A DNA stretch of 64,000 bases from Bog-375 sp049698695 (GTDB lineage Bacteria > Acidobacteriota > Terriglobia > Bryobacterales > Bryobacteraceae), in assembly GCA_049698695.1 (NCBI GenBank), contig JBAVYH010000006.1, positions 8,241 through 72,240 of the forward strand. The letters run 5' to 3'. Shown here one piece after another: positions 44,494-53,138 of this stretch. The number at the start of each line of letters is the position of its first letter. Within the stretch, counting starts at the first letter, position 1. A program made the translations under genes and the position numbers. Below the pieces are notes generated by a model, which did no database searches, was not told where the DNA came from, and worked only from the letters and a program-made list of their open reading frames with translations.

Positions 44494-44955
44494 ATGAAGT
44501 TTTCCGGAATGGCGCGCCTGGCAGCGTGCGCGGCCGCTGTGTTGTTGCTCTCACCGGCAGCGCGCGCCGGCGAAAAGACGCTGATGCGCTGCTTCGCGTG
44601 GACCCCGGTTGCGGACGCCACGCCAGCCGATTGGCAGGCTTTCTACCAGGCCAGCGACGCCCTGCCCGCCAAGATTAAAGGCATCACCAGAGTTTGGTAC
44701 GGCAAGCTGCAGGCGCCGCTCACCCAGGTAGCGCCGGTCGACATGGACCGTGCCTCTGGCCAGAAGCTCCGCGCAGGCGAGACGGTAACCGTCCCCGTCA
44801 AGCGCGTGGCTCGCGAGTACGGCATGTGTATGGAGATGGCCGGCCCGGAGGTGTTGAAGGCGTACAGCCAGGATCCCTATCACAAGGTTTGGGTCGAGGC
44901 CTATTCTAAGGTCCGCGTGGAAGGCACAACCACGTTCAACATCCTCGGGCAGTAA
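44494..44955 (+). CDS. Exported Dabb-domain (stress-responsive A/B barrel) protein
   Basis: 153 residues. The signal peptide is MKFSGMARLAACAAAVLLLSPAARA (cleavage after ARA). The mature part resembles the dimeric alpha/beta barrel family: KTLMRCFAWTPVADATPADWQAFYQASDALPAKIKGITRVWYGK, then EYGMCMEMAGPEVLKAYSQDPYHKVWVEAYSKVRVEGTTTFNILGQ. Such domains bind small ligands or have unknown stress roles. It stands alone, with a purine stretch AAGGAG before the ATG. Confidence 0.78.
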   Translation: MKFSGMARLAACAAAVLLLSPAARAGEKTLMRCFAWTPVADATPADWQAFYQASDALPAKIKGITRVWYGKLQAPLTQVAPVDMDRASGQKLRAGETVTVPVKRVAREYGMCMEMAGPEVLKAYSQDPYHKVWVEAYSKVRVEGTTTFNILGQ

Positions 44956-45049
44956 CCGGACCCGGAGCCGGGTCGGCGGCCGTATCGCCCGTTCCGCGGA
45001 AGGCGCATGGGCGTCGTTAACAGGTCAAGTTGTCCGGTACTACTTGGCT

Positions 45050-45078
45050 TTGACTTTTCAACCGCCGCCGGGTATACT
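45050..45078 (+). promoter_or_regulatory. Sigma-70 promoter of the DksA-like gene
   Basis: -35 TTGACT (45050-45055) and -10 TATACT (45073-45078), 17-base spacer, close to consensus. Predicted start near 45085, leaving a leader of about 95 bases before ATG 45180. Confidence 0.75.
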
Positions 45079-45179
45079 ACGGAATCCGCGGCGATTCACC
45101 TCCCCCCGAGCATCTGCAACTTTTGGGTATGGATGTACGTCTTATTGTGTATCCGGTCAGCCGGGTTAGTGAAAGCGAG

Positions 45180-45587
45180 ATGAATACCAACAACAAAAAC
45201 GGGCCGAAACTAAAGCTTTCGACTTACCGCAAGCTACTGGAGCGAAAAGGCGAAGAGGTCCGCGGCAGCATGTCCGCGCAAAAGGCTGCCCAGGTTGTGG
45301 CGCGCCTGGATGTTCCATCGGACGAAGGGGACTTGAGCCAGCAGCATCACGAGGAGTGGATCTTCCTCAACCGCAATACCATCGATATGAAGTTGTTACG
45401 CGAGATTTCCGACGCGCTTCGCCGTATCGAAAGCGGTACCTACGGTGTCTGCCCGGAATGCGAAGAGCCGATTTCCACCAAGCGTCTGGATGCGGTACCC
45501 TGGGCCCGCTATTGCGTTACCTGCCAGGAGCGGATCGCCGACCGCGTGGCCCACGGCGAAGAGGTCGACGAATACCAGGAAGCTTGA
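45180..45587 (+). CDS. DksA/TraR family C4 zinc-finger protein
   Basis: 135 residues from ATG 45180; an ATG at 45129 in the same frame would add 17. The N-terminal helical hairpin (YRKLLERKGEEVRGSMSAQ, then MKLLREISDALRRIESGTYGVC) is followed by a zinc finger (CPECEEPISTKRLDAVPWARYCVTCQERI, C-x2-C ... C-x2-C). DksA-type proteins bind the RNA polymerase secondary channel and mediate ppGpp responses; the acidic tip here (VPSDEGDLSQQ) partly fits. The next gene starts inside its stop codon (TGATG). Confidence 0.85.
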   Translation: MNTNNKNGPKLKLSTYRKLLERKGEEVRGSMSAQKAAQVVARLDVPSDEGDLSQQHHEEWIFLNRNTIDMKLLREISDALRRIESGTYGVCPECEEPISTKRLDAVPWARYCVTCQERIADRVAHGEEVDEYQEA

Positions 45588-45889
45588 TGAAGCTGGCCGA
45601 CCTGCGCAAGCTTTCCATCAAACAGAAGACCCGGATCTGTTTTACCGTTGCCGGCGGTCTGGAATGCGTCATCACCGAGCACGGAATCGCACAGGTGCCC
45701 GGGCTTCGCGGCGCTCCCGCGTTCAATCTGGAGAGCGAACTTGCCGCCGCGCGCGAGTTCCGCTTCGAGCCGGTTGCCGAGCAGGATTCCAAGCACCCCG
45801 AGCCAACCCGTTCGCTCACGCGCGACGAAGTGGCACGCCTGCTGGGCCCCGCTTCGGCCACCGCCGCCGCGGATCACGAAGACGAGTAA
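45587..45889 (+). CDS. Small protein of unknown function, coupled to the DksA-like gene
   Basis: 100 residues. The N-terminal half looks like a short beta domain (KLADLRKLSIKQKTRICFTVAGGLECVITEHGIAQVPGL); the C-terminal part is acidic and helical (ESELAAAREFRFEPV, RSLTRDEVARLLGP). The start ATG overlaps the previous stop (TGATG), so translation is coupled. I do not recognise a family. The fixed order DksA-like, this protein, Hfq, HflX suggests a regulatory or translation-related role. Confidence 0.7.
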   Translation: MKLADLRKLSIKQKTRICFTVAGGLECVITEHGIAQVPGLRGAPAFNLESELAAAREFRFEPVAEQDSKHPEPTRSLTRDEVARLLGPASATAAADHEDE

Positions 45890-45952
45890 TCGCGAATCCG
45901 GCGGAGCCCGCTGCAACCATAGTCAATACTGAAGTTGGGCCGCCATTGGGTG

Positions 45953-46013
45953 TACAATGACTTACGCCGCGGTAGCACTGTGTTCTTACCCGACGCGGCC
46001 CTTTTTTGGGGGG
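45953..46013 (+). promoter_or_regulatory. hfq promoter element and leader hairpin
   Basis: A -10-like TACAAT (45953-45958, preceded by TG) would start transcripts near 45965. The leader immediately forms GCCGCG (45966-45971) with CGCGGC (45994-45999), then CC and six T residues (46002-46007), then the G-run ribosome site (46008-46013). It looks like an attenuator placed directly on the hfq ribosome site. Confidence 0.45.
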
Positions 46014-46017
46014 TACG

Positions 46018-46320
46018 ATGGAAAAACCGGCGCAAAACATACAAGACAGTTTCTTAAACAACGCGCGCAAGGACAAGATCGTTCTCACGATTTACCTGAT
46101 GAGTGGCGTCAAGCTTTCCGGCCGGATCAAGAGCTTCGACAAGTACTCTTTGGTGCTGGAGACCAACAACCAGGAGCAGTTGATTTTTAAGCACGCTGTT
46201 TCCACCGTGGTGGTGCAGAAGCCCTTTCACTCTTACAGCGGCAGTCCGCCAGCCGCCGTTTCGAGCGGGACTCCAAGCGGCACACCCACCGCGCCGGTCC
46301 ACACCGAATCGGAGGCATAA
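46018..46320 (+). CDS. hfq: RNA chaperone Hfq
   Basis: Sm-like hexameric RNA chaperone that pairs small RNAs with mRNAs. 100 residues from ATG 46018. Sm1 covers DSFLNNARKDKIVLTIYLMSGVKLSGRIKSFDKYSLVLE; Sm2 contains FKHAVSTVV (K-H motif of the proximal face). A flexible Ser/Pro/Thr-rich C-tail of about 30 residues follows. It is followed at short distance by hflX, the same order as in proteobacteria. Confidence 0.95.
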   Translation: MEKPAQNIQDSFLNNARKDKIVLTIYLMSGVKLSGRIKSFDKYSLVLETNNQEQLIFKHAVSTVVVQKPFHSYSGSPPAAVSSGTPSGTPTAPVHTESEA

Positions 46321-46362
46321 CACACGCCGGCGACCAGGCCCTCACGCGAGCGCGCCATCCTG

Positions 46363-47631
46363 GTGGGGCTGGAATGGAAGTCGCGTTCCGCTTCCGCGCG
46401 CTGGGGCCCGGCGGGCAGCGAAGAGTCGCTCGACGAGCTCGCGGAGCTGGCTGCCAGCGCCGGCGCCGAAGTAGTGGACCGCGTGCTGCAATCGCGCGAC
46501 GCGCCGGAGGCCGCTACCTTCATCGGGCCCGGCAAGGCCGCCGAGCTGGCCGCGTCCGTGAGCGCCGGGGCCGCTGATGTGGTCATTTTCGATCGCGAGC
46601 TCACGCCTACCCAGCAGCGGAATCTCGAAAAATCGATCCGCACCAGGGTCATCGACCGCACCCAGTTGATCCTCGATATCTTCGCCGCCCGCGCCCGCAC
46701 GCGCGAAGGCCGGCTCCAGGTCGAGCTCGCGCAGCTCAATTACCTGCTGCCGCGCTTGGCTGGCCGCGGCGTCGAAATGTCCCGGCTGGGCGGCGGCATC
46801 GGCACCCGCGGGCCCGGCGAGACGCAACTGGAAACCGACCGCCGCCGCATCGCGAAGCGGATTCAGAAAATCAAGCTCGAGCTGGAGGGCGTGCGCAGCG
46901 GCCGCGCTCTGAACCGGCGCCGTCGCAGCTCCGTTCCACTGGCCACGCTGGCGCTGGCGGGCTACACCAACGCGGGAAAGTCCACGCTCTTCAACCGGCT
47001 CACGCAGGCCGGCGTGGTCGCCGACGCCCGCCTGTTCGCCACCCTCGACCCCACCATTCGCCCGCTGCTGCTGCCCTCGCGCCGCCGCGTTCTGATCAGC
47101 GACACAGTAGGCTTCATCCGCAACCTGCCCACCACGCTGGTGAAAGCCTTTCGCGCCACGCTGGAAGAGATTCAGGAGGCCGCGCTGGTGCTGCACGTGG
47201 TCGACATGGCTTCGCCGTCCGCCTTGGAACAGGCCGCCCACGTTGGCGAGGTGCTGGACGAAATTGGCGCTGCCCACGTTCCGCGCATCTTGGTGATGAA
47301 CAAAATGGACCGCGCCGGCGCCGCAGCCGAGCCGCTCGCGCGCCGCCTTTCGGCCGCCGCTCCGGGGGAAACCGCCGGCGCGGTCGCCATCTCCGCTCTC
47401 ACTGGCGAGGGTATCGACCGCCTGTTGCACGCGATTGACCTGGCGCTCCCTGTGGATCCAACATTGTCCGTAACCCTCCGCCTCCCCGCGGCCGACGGCG
47501 CCACTCTCGCGCTGCTCCACCAGTTCGGACGGGTGATCAAGACCCGTTACTCCGGCAACCACTGCGTGGTGGAGGCCGCCATTCCGCAATCGCTGGAACG
47601 GCGCCTGCGACGCACTGGACACCTGTCCTGA
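46363..47631 (+). CDS. hflX: GTPase HflX
   Basis: Ribosome-binding GTPase that splits stalled or heat-damaged 70S particles. 422 residues as drawn. The N-domain has EAATFIGPGKAAELA, FDRELTPTQQRNLEKSIRTRVIDRTQLILDIFA and RLGGGIGTRGPGETQLETDRRRI. The G domain has GYTNAGKSTLFNRLTQAG (G1), DTVGFIRNLP (G3), NKMD (G4) and SALTGEG (G5). The start is unsettled: family-like residues SRERAILVGLE begin upstream of the first canonical start (GTG 46363), after the in-frame Hfq stop at 46318. A GGAGG at 46311-46315 is 8 bases from an ACG at 46324, which may be the real initiation codon. Confidence 0.92.
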   Translation: MGLEWKSRSASARWGPAGSEESLDELAELAASAGAEVVDRVLQSRDAPEAATFIGPGKAAELAASVSAGAADVVIFDRELTPTQQRNLEKSIRTRVIDRTQLILDIFAARARTREGRLQVELAQLNYLLPRLAGRGVEMSRLGGGIGTRGPGETQLETDRRRIAKRIQKIKLELEGVRSGRALNRRRRSSVPLATLALAGYTNAGKSTLFNRLTQAGVVADARLFATLDPTIRPLLLPSRRRVLISDTVGFIRNLPTTLVKAFRATLEEIQEAALVLHVVDMASPSALEQAAHVGEVLDEIGAAHVPRILVMNKMDRAGAAAEPLARRLSAAAPGETAGAVAISALTGEGIDRLLHAIDLALPVDPTLSVTLRLPAADGATLALLHQFGRVIKTRYSGNHCVVEAAIPQSLERRLRRTGHLS

Positions 47632-47968
47632 GGAGGCCGGTTTCGCAGCCCATACCACGCTTGGCCGGGGGTTAACTGCGGAATCCACAGCCCCTGTGCA
47701 TAACACTGTGGGAAAGCCGCCTGCCGCGAGCATTAAACTACCGTTAAAAAAGGCACTTACCACGTTTTGACACAAGCGGCAGCATATTTCGCTAAACGCT
47801 TTGGAATAAGCTGCTTGACACCAAGCTGCCAGAAATGGCGCGCCATGACGAAGTGGTTACATCAGTCGGCGCCGCCGAGACCAGGATTTCCACACGGCTC
47901 CTCAGGTGAATACCCTATGCCACCACCCGCCGCAGAAAGCAAAATCGTCTGTTACACTGAACCTTGTT
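47632..47968. other. Intergenic region before tRNA-Met
   Basis: 337 bases without a credible gene. It is somewhat AT-richer than its surroundings, with paired hydroxy-like motifs such as CTTGACACCAAGC (around 47815). A -10-like TACACT at 47953-47958 probably belongs to the tRNA promoter. One isolated DnaA-box-like TGTGCATAA is present at 47695. Confidence 0.4.
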
Positions 47969-48045
<77 letters not shown>

Positions 48046-48145
48046 TTTCCTTGCAACAACTTGCGACCAGTTGTCGGCCTGGCCAAAGAGTGATCGCGTA
48101 TCGGATATTGCGGTCTAATATTGCGGCTCTCGATAGGATAGAAGG

Positions 48146-48802
48146 ATGGATCCCGGTCTCCGCCGCGCCTGGACTGAGATCGTCACGGGCGAAGATTACG
48201 ACGAGCACATGGCCAGGATCGGCCAGGCACAAGCCGGCGCCGAACTCACCTGCCAGATCATCCGTTCCGCCGCGCCGCCCGCCGGCAGCCGGGTCGTGAT
48301 CGCGGGCGCCGGCACCGGGCAAGCGCTCGATTTCGTGGACCCCGCTCTGCTCCGGCCGTTCCGCCTGACCTTCACCGACCTGAACCCGGCATTCCTGGCG
48401 CGCCTGGCACGACGGCTGGCAAAGCACGGCCTGGCCGCCACCGTTCTCGAAGACGACATCGAGCAGACGGCGCTCGAACCCGCGGCGGATCTCCTTCTTG
48501 CCACGCTGCTTTTGGAGCACATCGATTGGCGCCGCGGCGTCGAAGCCATCGCCACGCTGCGCCCCGCCGCTTGTGGCATTGTCATCCAAGAAAATCCGGA
48601 GGGCATGACTTCGGCAATCACACCAGGCCGGCCGATTCCGCCGTCTCTCGCCGAGGCCCTCGAGAACGCGCACCCGACGCTTGTGCCGCGCCAGGATTTG
48701 ATCGCTACCTTCGCGGCGTGCGCGTATGTGTGCAGAGACACCTGGGACCGCGAGGTCGCCGACGGCAAGAAGCTTGTGGCGCTGCTGTTCGTGCGCCGGT
48801 AG
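48146..48802 (+). CDS. SAM-dependent methyltransferase-like protein
   Basis: 218 residues with a Rossmann-type SAM site: SRVVIAGAGTGQALDFVDP (motif I), LTFTDLNPAFLARLARRL (motif II with acidic D), ATVLEDDIEQTAL and ADLLLATLLLEHIDWRRGVEAI (motifs III/IV). The loop lacks the catalytic motif of DNA or rRNA methylases, so a small-molecule substrate is likely. It has no operon partner; it lies 100 bases after tRNA-Met. Confidence 0.7.
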   Translation: MDPGLRRAWTEIVTGEDYDEHMARIGQAQAGAELTCQIIRSAAPPAGSRVVIAGAGTGQALDFVDPALLRPFRLTFTDLNPAFLARLARRLAKHGLAATVLEDDIEQTALEPAADLLLATLLLEHIDWRRGVEAIATLRPAACGIVIQENPEGMTSAITPGRPIPPSLAEALENAHPTLVPRQDLIATFAACAYVCRDTWDREVADGKKLVALLFVRR

Positions 48803-48843
48803 CCTACGCGCGGTGCGCACACGAGCCAGCCCAGACGTGCCCG

Positions 48844-48884
48844 GCCCCTACGAATCCGTTGTAGGGGCGAGGCATGCCTCGCCC
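48844..48884 (+). repeat. Nested palindromes after the methyltransferase gene
   Basis: CCCCTAC/GTAGGGG arms (48845-48867 region) are followed by a perfect 20-bp palindrome GGGCGAGGCATGCCTCGCCC (48865-48884). The GGCATGCC centre also occurs at 8989 and 54554, again in intergenic DNA. Confidence 0.55.
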
Positions 48885-48962
48885 GCGCGTCCCCGTCCGC
48901 GCAAGGTGGCCAAGCCATCCCGAGGCGAACGATGCGAGCTGCCATTGCCTCATCCGGCACTC

Positions 48963-50009
48963 TCACGGATGGGTGAATTCGCTGGCGTGCGGGATCAGCT
49001 CGAAGTAGGTGCTGCGGGGAAGATCGGTGCGCCAGTGGCCGGTGAGGCGGGCGTAGCCGCAGACGCCCAGGAACAGCGCGGCGATGCCGGCGGCCACCGC
49101 CCAAGCGGGCACTCGTTTCGCGCGCGGGGCTGCAAAGAACAACGCGCCGGCCGCGGGGCAAACGGCCACGCATTCCAGGCAAGCGGTGCATTCGGCGGAA
49201 CGGATCGTGATCAGGCGGTCCACCGGCAACGCGGCGGGGCAGGCTTTGGCGCACTTTGCGCAATCGATGCACAAACTCGCATCGCGCCGGATGCGCAATG
49301 GGCTCGCCAGCGCGGCGAAGCCCATCAGCGCGCCGTACGGACACAGATAGCGGCACCAGAAGTTCTGGATGAAGACCGAAGCGACCACCAGCACGGCCAT
49401 GACGATGCCCCCGGTCAAGCCCAGGAAGCGGAAGAAGTTGAGCATCTTCACGTCATCCACCATTCCGTACGGGCCGCTGAGAAAGGCGCGAATTGCCGGG
49501 ACCGGCATTGATCCGACTGCGTAGAGAAACAGGCCCAACAGAATGTATTTCAGGCTGCGCAGCGCGATATCCGCCGCGCGCGGCAAGCGGAAATTGCGGC
49601 CGAAAGTGCGGCGCCCCAGCCGCCACAGGTATTCGGAGACGGTTCCCACCGGGCACAGCCACCCGCAAAAGCTTTTGCGAAAAATCCACGATGCGGCCAG
49701 AAATGCGATCAGCAAGAACATGCCGGCTGGATGGAGAGCGGGCACGCTGCCAGATAGCAACAGCACCTTGAGGTTCATCAGCGAGGCGATGGGCAGCCAT
49801 CCTTCGACGCCCGGCGGCCGGCTGGCGTACACCGAGCGGCCGCCGGTTTCGTAGTAGCGGACAAAGAGATAGAACTCGACGCCGACCCAGACATTGAGTG
49901 CCAGAAAGGCAAGCTGGAAGGCGCGGCGCAGCGCTTGCGAGCGGTCCTTGGCGGCGCGCTTCACCAGCTTCTTGCGGATCTTGATCGGCGGTGCGGCAAT
50001 GGCGGCCAT
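48963..50009 (-). CDS. Membrane polyferredoxin (NapH/NosR/CcoG-like)
   Basis: 348 residues from ATG 50009. About five membrane segments; two NapH-type motifs FCGWLCPVGTVSEYL and WCRYLCPYGALMG. Two 4Fe-4S ferredoxin motifs lie on the cytosolic side (CIDCAKCAKACPAALPVD, CTACLECVAVCPAAGALFF). Proteins of this type transfer electrons through the membrane to nitrate, nitrous-oxide or related reductases, or assist cofactor assembly. It is 8 bases downstream of the NO reductase gene, so it is probably an electron carrier or maturation partner of that enzyme. It is not a standard component of quinol NO reductases. Confidence 0.85.
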   Translation of the reverse strand: MAAIAAPPIKIRKKLVKRAAKDRSQALRRAFQLAFLALNVWVGVEFYLFVRYYETGGRSVYASRPPGVEGWLPIASLMNLKVLLLSGSVPALHPAGMFLLIAFLAASWIFRKSFCGWLCPVGTVSEYLWRLGRRTFGRNFRLPRAADIALRSLKYILLGLFLYAVGSMPVPAIRAFLSGPYGMVDDVKMLNFFRFLGLTGGIVMAVLVVASVFIQNFWCRYLCPYGALMGFAALASPLRIRRDASLCIDCAKCAKACPAALPVDRLITIRSAECTACLECVAVCPAAGALFFAAPRAKRVPAWAVAAGIAALFLGVCGYARLTGHWRTDLPRSTYFELIPHASEFTHP

Positions 50010-50017
50010 CGGCGTCC

Positions 50018-52303
50018 TTACCTGCGCGGTGCCTCGACTTCCCGCACTTCCCATTCCCCTTCGGCCACGTAGCCGCTGGCTTGATAGGAATGGCCGGTCA
50101 CCAGGCCGAGCACGAACCAGCCCAGCACCAGCGCACCAATGGCGAAGATGCTGTCGCCGATCATTCTCATCCAACGAAGCTGGTTCAAGTGCCCGCTATG
50201 CAGGAACTCGGCGGAGCGCGCGTACCACGTTCCATACTGCACGGAGGCCCAGGTCTGCGCCAGGCCGATGGGCAGTATGCTGAGGAGCACCATCAGCGCG
50301 AGGCCGATATTGATCGCCCAAAACGCGAACGACAGCGGGCCGTTTTTCCACGCTCTGCCCGGACGAAGCGCGCGCAGGCAGAACAGCATCAGGCCAAGGC
50401 CGAGCATGCCGTACACGCCGAACAGCGCGGTGTGCGCGTGCACCGGAGTCGTGTTCAGGCCTTGCATATAATAGAGCGCGATGGGTGGATTGATGAGGAA
50501 GCCGAAGAGCCCGGCGCCCACGAAATTCCAGAACGCCACCGCGACAAAAAAGTAAATGGGCCACTTGTAGGCGGCCACCCAGACGTGCTGCTGGCGGGAA
50601 CGTGCCAGCCGGATGTTCTCCCACGCCTCGAAACCAATCAGCACCAGCGGAACAACTTCCAGCGCGCTGAAGACCGCCCCCAATCCAAGCACGACGTTGG
50701 GCGTGCCGGCGAAGTACAGATGATGGAAGGTGCCGATGATGCCGCCGGACAGGAAAACCACTGTGGAGAACAAGACGGCCCGCGTAGCCGTCACCACCGA
50801 CAGCAGCTTCAGCCGGGTCAGTAGGAACGCGATCACGACGGTGGCGAAGACTTCGAAGAAGCCCTCCACCCACAGGTGCACCACCCACCATCGCCAGTAC
50901 TCCGCCGTGACCAGATTGCTGCGCTCGCCGTACATGAGCCCGGCGGCGTAGAACAGCGGGATGGCGATGCTCGACAGCAAAAACATGAGAAGCAGCGAAT
51001 GGTTTTGATCGCGCCGGGCAATCGCCGGCTTGAGCGCCCGCCACATCAGCCATAGCCAGAAGCTGAGGCCGATGAACAGCAGAATCTGCCAGAACCGGCC
51101 GAGGTCGACGTACTCGTAGCCCTGGGTGCCGAACCAGAACCAGAGGTTGCCGAGCTTGTGCTGGATGCTCATCCACTCGCCCGCCAGCGATCCCACCACT
51201 ACCAGGATCAGCGCGCCGAACAACAGGTTGACGCCCAGCCGCTGGCCCTTGGGTTCTGCGCCGCTGACCGCGGGGGCGACGTAAAGCCCCGTCGCCAGCC
51301 AGGACGTCGCAATCCAGAACAGGCCAAGCTGCAAGTGCCAGGTGCGCGCCACGCTGTAAGGCAGAATGCGGTCGAGCGGAATTCCGTAGAAGCCCGACCC
51401 CTCGACGCCGTAGTGCGCCACGATGGCGCCGAGCCCCACTTGCACCACCCACAACGCCGCCACGACGAAAAAGTACTTCACGGTGGCTCGTTGGGAAGCG
51501 GTGGGCCTGAGGCCGAGCAGCGGATCGCTCTCCGGAAGAAGCTCTTCGGCCACCGTCCGCGGTTGCGAGGCGAAGTACCAGACCATGCCGCCCAGGCCCG
51601 CGAGCAGCAGGACGAAACTGATTACGCTCCACACGAGGGTCCCGCTGGTCGGCTGGTTTCCAATCAACGGCTCGTGCGGCCAATTCTGCGTGTAAGTGGT
51701 GTCCGATCCTGGCCGATCAGTCGAGGCGGCCCAGGCCGTCCACCAGAAGAACGCGCTCATCTGGCGCAGCTTGACGGGATCGCTCATCGCGCCGCGCGGG
51801 ATGGCGTACTGGCTGCGGCCATTCGAGAATACATCGGCATAATAGCGCTCGAGATGCTCAAAGGCTTCGGCGCGAACCGGATCGAGCGTGATGCTGCGGG
51901 CCGCCGGGTCGTAGGTGTTGGTCCGCATCAGCAATTGCAGCCGCGCTTGGAGGGCTGCTCGTTGCTCAACGCCGAGCGCGGCGTAACTAGAGGCGCCGGC
52001 TGCCTGGGCCCAGCGGTCGAGAATGAACATGCATTCGCGGTGCAGCCAATCGGCCGACCAGTCGGGCGCCACGTACGATCCGTGGCCCCAGACGGTGCCC
52101 ACCTCCTGGCCGCCGATCGATTGCCAGACACCCTGTCCGTCATGAATGTCGCCGCTAGTGAATAGAGCTGTCCCTCCCGCCACCGTCACTTGCGACGGGA
52201 TAGGCGGCGCGCTATTGAGGACTTTGATTCCCACTCCTCCCAAGACGGCGAAAGAGACCGCCATTACCATGCCCAGAGCAATCCACAGCTTCCTATAGTT
52301 CAT
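50018..52303 (-). CDS. norB: Quinol-dependent nitric oxide reductase
   Basis: Single-subunit qNor that reduces two NO to N2O with electrons from quinol. 761 residues, heme-copper-oxidase-like. After the first helix is the large periplasmic domain typical of qNor (FTSGDIHDGQGVWQSIGGQEVGTVWGHGSYVAPDWSADWLHRE). Twelve to thirteen helices follow with the heme and FeB histidines (ARTWHLQLGLFW, HLWVEGFFEVFATV, GTFHHLYFAG, TTPVHAHTALFGVYGMLGLGL) and conserved glutamates in WVEGFFE. It likely serves detoxification, since no nitrite reductase is seen. Between ric and the polyferredoxin gene on one strand. Confidence 0.95.
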   Translation of the reverse strand: MNYRKLWIALGMVMAVSFAVLGGVGIKVLNSAPPIPSQVTVAGGTALFTSGDIHDGQGVWQSIGGQEVGTVWGHGSYVAPDWSADWLHRECMFILDRWAQAAGASSYAALGVEQRAALQARLQLLMRTNTYDPAARSITLDPVRAEAFEHLERYYADVFSNGRSQYAIPRGAMSDPVKLRQMSAFFWWTAWAASTDRPGSDTTYTQNWPHEPLIGNQPTSGTLVWSVISFVLLLAGLGGMVWYFASQPRTVAEELLPESDPLLGLRPTASQRATVKYFFVVAALWVVQVGLGAIVAHYGVEGSGFYGIPLDRILPYSVARTWHLQLGLFWIATSWLATGLYVAPAVSGAEPKGQRLGVNLLFGALILVVVGSLAGEWMSIQHKLGNLWFWFGTQGYEYVDLGRFWQILLFIGLSFWLWLMWRALKPAIARRDQNHSLLLMFLLSSIAIPLFYAAGLMYGERSNLVTAEYWRWWVVHLWVEGFFEVFATVVIAFLLTRLKLLSVVTATRAVLFSTVVFLSGGIIGTFHHLYFAGTPNVVLGLGAVFSALEVVPLVLIGFEAWENIRLARSRQQHVWVAAYKWPIYFFVAVAFWNFVGAGLFGFLINPPIALYYMQGLNTTPVHAHTALFGVYGMLGLGLMLFCLRALRPGRAWKNGPLSFAFWAINIGLALMVLLSILPIGLAQTWASVQYGTWYARSAEFLHSGHLNQLRWMRMIGDSIFAIGALVLGWFVLGLVTGHSYQASGYVAEGEWEVREVEAPRR

Positions 52304-52360
52304 GCCGAATACCTTTCCTGGGGAACCGCGTTCTCCAGTATATCGACGGCAATTGCCCGC

Positions 52361-53086
52361 TTAGTGCGCCTGTTCCATCTCGATCGCCCGCGGAAAGAGG
52401 ACGTTGTTTTCCAGATGGATGTGCTGATGCAAGTCGGCTTCAAAGGCTGCCAGCGCCTGGTAAAGCGTCTGGAAGCTGACGCAGGCATCGGGCGGTGCGG
52501 TATAGCCATTGCTGATCTGGCGCATGTTGCGCAGCGCACTGCCGGCTCCGTCGTGCTCGCTCATCATCATCGCAACCGGATTGCGCACGCTGCCGAAGGG
52601 AGGCGGCAACACAGGTTCTTGCGCTACCACTGCCTCTTCCATGCGCACGATGTATGGGAAGAGAACCATTTCCTCCTTCATCAGGTGGGTAGTTAGTTCT
52701 TCGGCGAGGCCGCGGAATACCTCCCGCAGGCGCAGCAACTCGGGGTGATTCTTGCCGTGAACTGAGCACACCTTGTCGAACAGCGGGCCCAGGCGGGCGA
52801 TTTCCTCGCGCGTGTAAACATGGTGTGTGCTCTGGATGTGCGCGAGCAGCTCGGAAAGGGGCTCGGATTGCCAGTCCTGGTCTGGCGCGCTGGTGGACGC
52901 AGCCTGGCTCGCCGCCGCCAGGGACTCCGCCACCTGGCTGATGGATACATTGGCTGCCTGGCACGCCTGTTCCAGCGTCTGGCCGCCACCACAACAGTAG
53001 TCGATGCCCAGCTTCTCAAACACCCGGGTAGCGGTCGGATTTCCCAGCGCCAGTTCGCGTACCGTCTTTTCCGTCGTAACACTCAT
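52361..53086 (-). CDS. ric: Iron-sulfur cluster repair di-iron protein (RIC/YtfE/ScdA)
   Basis: Cytosolic di-iron protein that repairs Fe-S clusters damaged by NO or oxidants. 241 residues from ATG 53086 (preceded by GAGGAG at 7 bases). The N-terminal ScdA domain has ATRVFEKLGIDYCCGGGQTLEQAC; the hemerythrin-like part has HIQSTHHVYTREEI, HGKNHPELLRL, HLMKEEMVLFPYI, MMSEHDGAG and DLHQHIHLENNVLFPRAIEME, holding the iron ligands. A TGAC-N4-GTCA box lies upstream at the position expected of an activator. First gene of the NO-defence operon. Confidence 0.95.
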   Translation of the reverse strand: MSVTTEKTVRELALGNPTATRVFEKLGIDYCCGGGQTLEQACQAANVSISQVAESLAAASQAASTSAPDQDWQSEPLSELLAHIQSTHHVYTREEIARLGPLFDKVCSVHGKNHPELLRLREVFRGLAEELTTHLMKEEMVLFPYIVRMEEAVVAQEPVLPPPFGSVRNPVAMMMSEHDGAGSALRNMRQISNGYTAPPDACVSFQTLYQALAAFEADLHQHIHLENNVLFPRAIEMEQAH

Positions 53087-53138
53087 CGTTTTTCTCCTCG
53101 ATGATCTGAGGGTACTCCGGGAGGGCATTGTGTGCCTA

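Noticed and set aside
47695..47703. DnaA-box-like TGTGCATAA
   Set aside because: A single match without neighbours, AT-rich unwinding region or dnaA/gidA genes. Not an origin.
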